DNA of 6,548 bases from Campylobacterota bacterium (GTDB lineage: Bacteria > Campylobacterota > Campylobacteria > Campylobacterales > Sulfurovaceae). Shown here one piece after another: positions 1-5,007 of this stretch. Numbering within the stretch: the stretch's first letter is position 1; every line of letters begins with the position of its first letter. The position numbers and the translations under genes were made by a program. A model generated the notes under the pieces. It saw nothing but the letters and a program-made list of their open reading frames with translations, did no database searches and was not told the origin of the DNA. Where the stretch lies: the NCBI GenBank assembly GCA_022600655.1, contig JAHZJZ010000187.1, positions 1 to 6,548 on the forward strand, written 5' to 3'.

Positions 1-613
1 CTTACCAAAAATTGTTTCTGGTATTGTGATGGTTATCTTGGGTCTTTATGCCTTTATTGTTGGACTTGAGATGGGGCTTTTCCCAATTGGTGAAACCATT
101 GCCTTTCAACTTACTGCTATGAATAATAACTTGCTTATTTATCTTTTTGCATTTTTAATTGGTTTCTCAACAACCATGGCTGAACCTGCACTTTTAGCCA
201 TTGCAATTAAAGCACAAGAGATTAGTGAGGGAAGTATTCAACAAAATATATTGAGAATTGTGGTAGCATTAGGTGTGGCAATTGGTATCTCTTTAGGTTC
301 ATATCGTATTGTAGCGGGTGATCCAATTCACTACTATATTGTTATAGGATATATTTTTGTGATTATCTTCACCTATTTTGCACCAAAATATATTATACCT
401 ATTGCATATGATAGTGGAGGGGTAACAACTTCGACAGTAACGGTACCCCTAGTGGCTGCATTAGGATTGGGCTTAGCTGAGAACATCGAAGGTCGTAATC
501 CACTTATAGATGGATTTGGGCTTATTGCTTTTGCATCACTGTTTCCTATGCTTACCGTAATGGGATATGGTATCTATGCTAATTATCAAAATTCAAAAGG
601 GGTAACTAAATGA
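1..613 (+). CDS. DUF1538 family membrane protein, 5'-truncated by window edge
   Basis: Partial gene: the frame is open to the left edge (first whole codon at position 2), so the ATG at 26 is probably internal. About 203 residues are visible; single-domain DUF1538 proteins are, from memory, around 250 long, so roughly 50 N-terminal residues would be missing. The protein is almost entirely hydrophobic with about six likely membrane segments. Signatures I associate with DUF1538 are an early GLYAFIVGLEMGLFPIG segment, TTMAEPAL in the second helix, a DSGGVTTSTVTVP loop, and GFGLIAFASLFPML near the C-terminus. From the literature as I recall it, a DUF1538 pair (UmpA/UmpB) from Halomonas acts as a two-component Na+(Li+,K+)/H+ antiporter; a similar inner-membrane transport role here is inference. 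A second DUF1538 gene may lie just upstream, outside the window. The stop overlaps the P-II-like gene start (ATGA), implying translational coupling. Family call fairly sure; substrate unknown. Confidence 0.85.
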   Translation, partial: LPKIVSGIVMVILGLYAFIVGLEMGLFPIGETIAFQLTAMNNNLLIYLFAFLIGFSTTMAEPALLAIAIKAQEISEGSIQQNILRIVVALGVAIGISLGSYRIVAGDPIHYYIVIGYIFVIIFTYFAPKYIIPIAYDSGGVTTSTVTVPLVAALGLGLAENIEGRNPLIDGFGLIAFASLFPMLTVMGYGIYANYQNSKGVTK

Positions 614-960
614 AGTTTATTGCGTTAGTAGCAATCATCGAAGATAAAGATGAAGAGGCTGCCATAGATGTAGCAAAAAAGGCTGGTGCAGGTGGTGTAA
701 CCATTATTCATGGTAAAAATATTGGTCTTGAAGAGAAAAAAGTCTTCTTTGGATTAACCCTTGAAGAGAATGTATCTGTACTACTTTTTGTTTTACCAAG
801 ACGGCTTTCAATGAAGGTACTTAAAGAGCTTCGTACAAAATTCGATATGGAAAATGAGGAGAGTAGTGGAATGGCATTTACTATTCCTCTTAGCCATGTT
901 GCTGGATTAAATAATGATGAGATACACAAGTTTGAAGATAATATTAAAACCATGTTATAG
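610..960 (+). CDS. P-II-like regulatory protein, divergent, linked to DUF1538 transporter
   Basis: A 116-residue protein with the P-II ferredoxin-like layout: strand MKFIALVAII, helix, strand GVTIIHG, a T-loop region at about residues 35-55, strand VSVLLFVLP, helix to about 79, a B-loop-like ESSGMAFTIP (84-93), and a C-terminal tail. It is not a standard GlnB/GlnK. The T-loop region is about four residues shorter by eye alignment and lacks the YRGAEY uridylylation motif. The C-terminal RxR that helps bind ATP phosphate is also absent. This fits the broad class of P-II-like proteins that bind nucleotides and control a neighbouring membrane transporter, as GlnK does AmtB and SbtB does SbtA; control of the DUF1538 protein is inference. 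The start is ATG at 610, overlapping the upstream stop, with AAAAGGGG at 595-602 as ribosome site. The CBS gene follows after 12 bases. Family call fairly sure, ligand unknown. Confidence 0.8.
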   Translation: MKFIALVAIIEDKDEEAAIDVAKKAGAGGVTIIHGKNIGLEEKKVFFGLTLEENVSVLLFVLPRRLSMKVLKELRTKFDMENEESSGMAFTIPLSHVAGLNNDEIHKFEDNIKTML

Positions 961-972
961 AGGAGAAGAAGA

Positions 973-1368
973 ATGTTAGTAGAAAAAGTAATGACCCCAT
1001 CGGAAAAGTTAGTTAAAGTTTCACCAATGGCAACGGTGAGAGAAGCACTTCAATTAATGAAAGAGAACAGTGTACGTTCTGTTGTTGTAGAAAAAAGTAG
1101 TACAGGTGGTGCTTACGGCTTGATTACTTTTAAAAATATTTTACAGAGTATTGTATCTGAAGATGGTGACATTGACCTGTTAAATGTTTATGATATTGCA
1201 TCAACTCCTGCTATCTCTGTATCATCTCAGTTAGGTGTAAAGTATGCAGCTAAAATGATGGTTCAAAATAGCATTAAGCGTCTTCTGATTTTGGATAACA
1301 ATGAGTTGCAAGGTATCTTGACTATGACGGATATTATTGGTAGTTTAATGGATTCTATGGATGAGTAG
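973..1368 (+). CDS. Small CBS-pair (Bateman module) protein
   Basis: A 131-residue soluble protein made almost wholly of two CBS domains. CBS1 spans about residues 7-60 (VMTPSEKLVKVSPMATVREALQ... then GLITFKNIL). CBS2 spans about 73-125 (STPAISVSSQLGVKYAAKMM... then GILTMTDII). CBS pairs bind adenosine nucleotides such as AMP or ATP, or S-adenosylmethionine, and regulate attached or partner proteins. The ribose/phosphate-binding T-x-T/S-D signature is intact in CBS2 (T117-M-T-D120) but degenerate in CBS1 (T52-F-K-N55), which suggests one main nucleotide site. No other domain is present, so it must act on a partner; the DUF1538 protein and the P-II-like protein are the obvious candidates. The start is ATG at 973 behind a strong AGGAG (961-965, 7-base spacer). 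It is the last gene of the operon, followed by a hairpin. Confidence 0.88.
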   Translation: MLVEKVMTPSEKLVKVSPMATVREALQLMKENSVRSVVVEKSSTGGAYGLITFKNILQSIVSEDGDIDLLNVYDIASTPAISVSSQLGVKYAAKMMVQNSIKRLLILDNNELQGILTMTDIIGSLMDSMDE

Positions 1369-1372
1369 ATTC

Positions 1373-1413
1373 AAGCGTTACTTAGTTTTAGGTAACGCTT
1401 AATAGTAGTTTTT
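1373..1413 (+). terminator. Hairpin terminator after the DUF1538/P-II/CBS operon
   Basis: A perfect 9-bp inverted repeat, AAGCGTTAC (1373-1381) and GTAACGCTT (1392-1400), has a 10-base loop and begins 4 bases after the CBS stop. A TTTTT run follows at 1409-1413, but only 8 bases beyond the stem, so intrinsic termination may be weak. On the minus strand the same hairpin lies just past the oxidoreductase stop but is not followed by a T run, so it is best assigned to the + strand; it could still help stabilise the minus transcript's 3' end. Confidence 0.6.
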
Positions 1414-2851
1414 AATTTGCAACACTTCTATGACCTAAACAGGTAGGATAGTCTCTCTCTTTACAAAGATGTTGGGCATACTCTGTAATGTCACTCTCTG
1501 TTAAATCTTTTAGATGTTTATTATCTCTTTTTTCTTGAAGGGTTTTATCAAGATAACCAAGCTTGACCAACTCCTTAACAATTGCATCCATCATATCTAT
1601 AACTGAAGAGACTTTTACAATTTCACATCGTGCATAACGCTCTGTTGGAAAAGAGACCTCTGCCACACGTAGGGTAGGGTCATCACCAGGTATCTGTTGG
1701 GCTCCAAAAAGAGGCTTAGAACCTACAACTGCTTCTGAGAATGCTGGAACAAATCGTGATAGATGTTTTATGGCACTGTTGGTTCTCTCTTCAGTCTCTT
1801 TTTGACTCCACGACTTTTCAATTTTATCAATGAAGTTTTTCCCAAGTTGAGGTTGACAACTTAGTTTCGTATTGGCAACCAAACCATCTTTGTATAGCGT
1901 AATGTTATTGGTCATACCATGCAGTTGAAAGTATCCTCCAGGGTAAGGAGTAAACTGTCCCATTCCTTGTGGTGTACCACGTTCACCATGAAAAATAATT
2001 TCTGGGAATAGGGTATGGTTGTTCTTTTCCCATTTAGTTACATAGGCTGCTTTAAACTCAACCATACGTTTACATGGAGCATTTAGCATATCATCTATTT
2101 TTCCTGTTCTAAAACCTGATGCATTAATAAGGTAATCAAAACTCTCTTGATGCTCCTCTTTATTTTTGCTTTTATAGCTAATATCCCAAGTTTTGCTATC
2201 TCTATTTTTTTGAATATCTGTAACCATAGTTTGCGTATGTAGTGTGATATCCTCTAACGATTGAAGTGCTAAGGTTGCTCCACTAGCCAGACGAAAAAGA
2301 TTTAATCCATACTCCTGTACCATAATTAGTGGAAATTGGATTTTATCAAAGTCTATATTTTTAGCAACAGGTATCATCCACTCATCTGAAGTTGTTGGTC
2401 TATCAACAGAGGAACGCTCTTTAAGTAGTTCTAACGCCTCTCTGTCATAAAGTTTGTAGTAGTCACTGCTTTCACCTAAAACTTTATTGCTTATATCTTT
2501 TTGGATAAGTGCTTCGTACTTTTTGCTAAGGCGTTCTAAGCGTGGTAGTAGAGCATCAGGTGTTCCACTATCAGTGGTAGGCAAGGCGATAACGGTCGGA
2601 CGATAGTCAACTACAAAAGGGTAAAATTTTAAAAAATCAATCGACTGTTTTAGTAGAGTGATACACTGTTGGTCAGAGATTTCACGATAGAGATTACCTC
2701 CAGCATGTAAGTGACAAAAAGGTGGTCCACTTACTAGACTTGGTTCTTTTTCAAAGAGAGTAACATCGAGTCCTAGTTGACCCAAGTAGAGAGCTGTAGA
2801 TGCTCCTGCTACTCCACCCCCAATAATGGCTATTTTTGCATTTTGTAACAT
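1412..2851 (-). CDS. FAD-dependent oxidoreductase (DAO-type flavoprotein)
   Basis: A 479-residue protein with an N-terminal dinucleotide-binding fold: IAIIGGGVAGAS gives the GxGxxG motif (G11, G13, G16), followed by the acidic end of the second strand, LFEKE (E34), for the FAD ribose. A second FAD-contact segment, YLINASGF (240-247), is typical of the DAO / glycine oxidase-like superfamily (PF01266). The remainder, including GGYFQLHGMTN (305-315) and the C-terminal SSVIDMMDAIVKEL helix, I cannot assign to a specific subfamily. No signal peptide or membrane segment is seen, so it is probably cytoplasmic or peripheral. The electron donor and acceptor are unknown; malate:quinone oxidoreductase, amino-acid oxidase and hydroxyacid oxidase types are all conceivable, but none is shown. 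It begins 9 bases after the gph stop, with a weak ribosome site (AGGGT near -9), so it probably depends on the gph transcript and coupling. Length is normal for the superfamily and no frameshift was seen. Confidence 0.85.
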   Translation of the reverse strand: MLQNAKIAIIGGGVAGASTALYLGQLGLDVTLFEKEPSLVSGPPFCHLHAGGNLYREISDQQCITLLKQSIDFLKFYPFVVDYRPTVIALPTTDSGTPDALLPRLERLSKKYEALIQKDISNKVLGESSDYYKLYDREALELLKERSSVDRPTTSDEWMIPVAKNIDFDKIQFPLIMVQEYGLNLFRLASGATLALQSLEDITLHTQTMVTDIQKNRDSKTWDISYKSKNKEEHQESFDYLINASGFRTGKIDDMLNAPCKRMVEFKAAYVTKWEKNNHTLFPEIIFHGERGTPQGMGQFTPYPGGYFQLHGMTNNITLYKDGLVANTKLSCQPQLGKNFIDKIEKSWSQKETEERTNSAIKHLSRFVPAFSEAVVGSKPLFGAQQIPGDDPTLRVAEVSFPTERYARCEIVKVSSVIDMMDAIVKELVKLGYLDKTLQEKRDNKHLKDLTESDITEYAQHLCKERDYPTCLGHRSVAN

Positions 2852-2860
2852 GGTTCTACC

Positions 2861-3541
2861 CTAATGAATAAGTGTTGAAAGTATATTAGCAAAGTTATCA
2901 AAAACAACAGAGGGGTTATGTATGTTAATATCTTCACCGTAATTGTACCCATAACTAAGACCGATGCTCTGCATGTTACAGGCATTGGCTGCCAAGATAT
3001 CATTTTTAGAGTCTCCCACCATAACAGATTCTTCTACTGTTACCTCTAAAGCTTCACATACATGAAGAAGGGGCATGGGGTGAGGTTTACGCTCCTCTAA
3101 ACTGTTTCCCCCTAAGTGGAGTTCAAAGAGTGCTGAGAGTTCAAGTGTCTCTAAAATAGGTTTAACAAACTCAAATGGTTTATTGGTGACTATTGCTAAT
3201 GTATAGCCATGCTCTTTGAGTTTTTGAAGTGTTTGGGGAACATTAGGGTAGGGTACGGTCTCAACAGCTAAGTTTTTAGAATAAAAGTCTAAAAAAATCT
3301 TCACTGCTTCGTTGACTAATGCTGTGTCAAGATTTTCATCAATCTCTCTTTTGCCTGATAATGCTCGTTTAACTAACATCTCTGCACCATTTCCTACCCA
3401 GTAGTGAATGGTATCAGAACTAAATGTATCACGATTGAGTTTGCCAAGCATATGATTAACACCCAATGCTAAATCGGGTGAACTGTCTATAAGTGTGCCA
3501 TCTAGGTCAAATATAATGACTTTTTTATCTGTAAATTTCAA
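2861..3541 (-). CDS. gph: HAD-family phosphatase, phosphoglycolate phosphatase type (TTG start)
   Basis: A 226-residue haloacid dehalogenase-family hydrolase with all four catalytic motifs: motif I FDLDGT (nucleophile D12, acid/base D14), motif II VTN (T119), motif III K152 in RKPHP, and motif IV GDSKND (D177, D181). The cap segment VGNGAEMLVKRAL (49-61) closely resembles that of Gph, and the length matches Gph (about 220-250). The predicted reaction is 2-phosphoglycolate to glycolate plus phosphate, which removes a toxic product of DNA repair or of oxygenase side reactions; related phosphatases such as pyrophosphatase PpaX share this layout, so the substrate is inferred. The start is TTG at 3541-3539, supported by AAAGG (3554-3550) at an 8-base spacing, by the normal N-terminus just ahead of motif I, and by the lack of another start upstream in frame. 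It is the first gene of a two-gene unit with the flavoprotein downstream. Confidence 0.85.
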   Translation of the reverse strand: MKFTDKKVIIFDLDGTLIDSSPDLALGVNHMLGKLNRDTFSSDTIHYWVGNGAEMLVKRALSGKREIDENLDTALVNEAVKIFLDFYSKNLAVETVPYPNVPQTLQKLKEHGYTLAIVTNKPFEFVKPILETLELSALFELHLGGNSLEERKPHPMPLLHVCEALEVTVEESVMVGDSKNDILAANACNMQSIGLSYGYNYGEDINIHNPSVVFDNFANILSTLIH

Positions 3542-3580
3542 ATTTAAAACCTTTGATAAGTGTTATCGTTAATTTTTTGC

Positions 3581-3592
3581 AGTATACAAAAA
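3581..3592 (-). promoter_or_regulatory. Candidate promoter of the gph-oxidoreductase unit
   Basis: Read on the minus strand, TTTTTG (3592-3587) is directly followed by TATACT (3586-3581). Housekeeping promoters of Campylobacter and relatives are known for a T-rich box ending in G just upstream of the -10 element, with little -35 conservation, and this site fits that pattern. It would give a start near 3574 and a leader of about 30 bases before the TTG start of gph. Confidence 0.5.
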
Positions 3593-3640
3593 GTGTTTCA
3601 AATATAACTTAATAATCTAAGAATACTACTATGATGTCAG

Positions 3641-3646
3641 TATAAT
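3641..3646 (+). promoter_or_regulatory. Candidate -10 element for the carboxyethylornithine synthase-like gene
   Basis: A perfect TATAAT on the + strand. No good -35 match lies 16-18 bases upstream and no T-rich box precedes it, so support is limited. If used, the mRNA leader before the gene would be about 165-170 bases, unusually long for this compact window. Confidence 0.3.
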
Positions 3647-3808
3647 GAAGCTCTTACTTAGGAACAAACAGCTATACTGAATCATAGTTGCATGAGCATA
3701 TAGATGTTCTAACAGATAGGCTTTTTTTCTCTCTTTTCTCCGTTAACTGCATTACACCACAAAAGATTGTTCAATCATCACAAACAAAGCCATTAGGGCT
3801 ACTTCATT

Positions 3809-3822
3809 AAGGAAACACTATT
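3809..3822 (+). promoter_or_regulatory. Ribosome site and rare ATT start codon candidate
   Basis: AAGGAA at 3809-3814 is a good Shine-Dalgarno match. Five bases later lies ATT (3820-3822), in frame with the following gene and only nine codons before its conserved GTSKKEDERR motif. No ATG, GTG or TTG exists in this frame between the stop at 3808-3810 and the TTG at 3898. ATA at 3826 is the alternative non-standard start. This element decides where the gene begins. Confidence 0.5.
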
Positions 3823-4977
3823 AGTATATTTACATTAGGAGTCATTGGGACTTCAAAAAAAGAGGATGAACGACGTATCCCTATCCATCCAGAACACTTG
3901 AGACGAATTCCAGAGCATATCCGTAAGCAGATGACATTTGAAGAGGGTTATGGAAAACCATTTGGTATTGATGATTCATCAATTGCCAAGATGACGGGTG
4001 GTATCGCCTCTCGTAGTGAACTATTGACGAGTTCTCGTACCGTTATCATCGCCAAACCTGTACCAGCTGACTTGCAAGAGCTTCGCGAGGGTGGCATATT
4101 GTGGGGTTACCCTCATTGTGTGCAACAACAAGAGATGACACAGATTGCCATTGACCGTAAGCAGACGCTCATCGCGTTTGAAGATATGTTTGTGTGGGGT
4201 CCAAAAGGGCAAATTGGGCGACACACCTTTTACAAAAACAACGAAATGGCTGGATACTGTGCCGTACTGCATAGCCTACAGCTTAAAGGGATAGATGGTC
4301 ACTACGGGAACCAACGAAAAGTGATTATTTTCAGCTTTGGTGCTGTTAGCCGTGGAGCGATATATGCACTAAAAGCACATGGGTTTAGAGATATTACCAT
4401 CTGTGTCCAACGTCCCGACCACGAGGTAAGAGAAGAGATACTTGATTGTGAGTATGTTCGTGTTCTTGCAGGTGGCGAGGGAGAAGAGCGTATGATTGTG
4501 GTTGAGCATGATGGTACCAAGCGACCACTCTGTGACCTTATTAGTGAATCTGACATTATCATTAATGGAACGCTTCAAGAGCCTGACAGTCCAATCGACT
4601 ATGTAATTGAGGAGGAGAAGTCATGCCTAAAATCTGGCTGTCTCATTATCGATGTGAGTTGTGATGAAGGTATGGGGTTTTATTTTGCCAAACCAACTTC
4701 ATTTAAAGAGCCAATGTTTAAAGTGGGAACGGTTGACTATTATGCCGTTGACCATACCCCTAACTACTTTTGGGAAAGTGCCTCTAGGTCAATCTCTGCA
4801 GCACTCATTGTCCATTTAGAGACAGTAATGGCAGGTCATGAGAATTGGCAAAAAAACGAGACCGTTAGATATGCCATCAATATTGATGAGGGTGTGATTC
4901 AAAAACCAGATATTCTACTGTTTCAAAATCGTCAGGCGAATTATCCACATCTGGTTGGTAGTTTAACAGGCTATTAA
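3820..4977 (+). CDS. N5-(carboxyethyl)ornithine synthase / alanine dehydrogenase-like protein, non-canonical start
   Basis: Starting from ATT at 3820 gives 385 residues; starting from the first TTG (3898) gives 359 but drops the KKEDERRIPIHPEHL motif, which is the conserved N-terminal signature of the alanine dehydrogenase/transhydrogenase family (PF05222), so the upstream start is preferred. Similarity remembered from Lactococcus carboxyethylornithine synthase is visible throughout: EEGYGKPFGIDD, SRSELL, LREGGILWGYPH, FYKNNEMAGYCAVL, SDIIINGT, LKSGCLIIDVS and HTPNYFWESASRSIS. That enzyme reductively condenses pyruvate with ornithine (or lysine) using NADPH; the substrate here is unproven, and other NAD(P)-dependent opine- or saccharopine-type activities are possible. 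The Rossmann motif reads S-F-G-A-V-S-R-G, with Ser at the usual first Gly. No signal peptide, so cytoplasmic. The gene stands alone and is convergent with the copper oxidase. Sampled DNA looks richer in G+C than the oxidoreductase gene (29 versus 21 of 60 in 4021-4080 and 1561-1620). Functional gene versus early pseudogene is open. Confidence 0.75.
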   Translation: MSIFTLGVIGTSKKEDERRIPIHPEHLRRIPEHIRKQMTFEEGYGKPFGIDDSSIAKMTGGIASRSELLTSSRTVIIAKPVPADLQELREGGILWGYPHCVQQQEMTQIAIDRKQTLIAFEDMFVWGPKGQIGRHTFYKNNEMAGYCAVLHSLQLKGIDGHYGNQRKVIIFSFGAVSRGAIYALKAHGFRDITICVQRPDHEVREEILDCEYVRVLAGGEGEERMIVVEHDGTKRPLCDLISESDIIINGTLQEPDSPIDYVIEEEKSCLKSGCLIIDVSCDEGMGFYFAKPTSFKEPMFKVGTVDYYAVDHTPNYFWESASRSISAALIVHLETVMAGHENWQKNETVRYAINIDEGVIQKPDILLFQNRQANYPHLVGSLTGY

Positions 4978-5007
4978 CTCTTCCTTAGTGGATTTTATAT
5001 ACGGACT

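Larger units (their letters stand above)
3542..3819. other. Divergent intergenic region between gph and the carboxyethylornithine synthase-like gene
   Basis: About 280 A/T-rich bases with no credible gene. It holds the gph promoter candidate, a TATAAT at 3641-3646, and several weak inverted repeats on the + strand. These are GGAACA (3661-3666) with TGTTCT (3705-3710), continued inward by CTATA (3672-3676) with TATAG (3699-3703) across an asymmetric internal loop, and AGCC/GGCT just upstream of the ribosome site. A pyrimidine-rich run with seven T lies at 3722-3728. No known riboswitch class was recognised. Confidence 0.5.

Noticed and set aside
708..953. 81-codon open frame on the minus strand opposite the P-II-like gene
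   Set aside because: Fully antisense to a well-supported gene in a tight operon; composition is not protein-like.
3722..3728. T run as an intrinsic terminator of a small RNA starting near 3650
   Set aside because: No G/C-rich stem directly precedes the T run; the hairpin upstream is A/T-rich and ends 11 bases before it.
3688..3810. A 40-codon frame from TTG to TAA in the intergenic region, in the same frame as the downstream gene
   Set aside because: No ribosome site before the TTG, low-complexity content and no recognisable similarity; probably chance.
4021..4578. Three minus-strand open frames opposite the carboxyethylornithine synthase-like gene
   Set aside because: Each overlaps strong protein similarity on the + strand and none shows a recognisable domain or ribosome site.
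4978..5007. Possible bidirectional terminator between the convergent genes
   Set aside because: Only a 3-bp TCC/GGA pairing and a short T/A-rich run are present; no stable stem was found.
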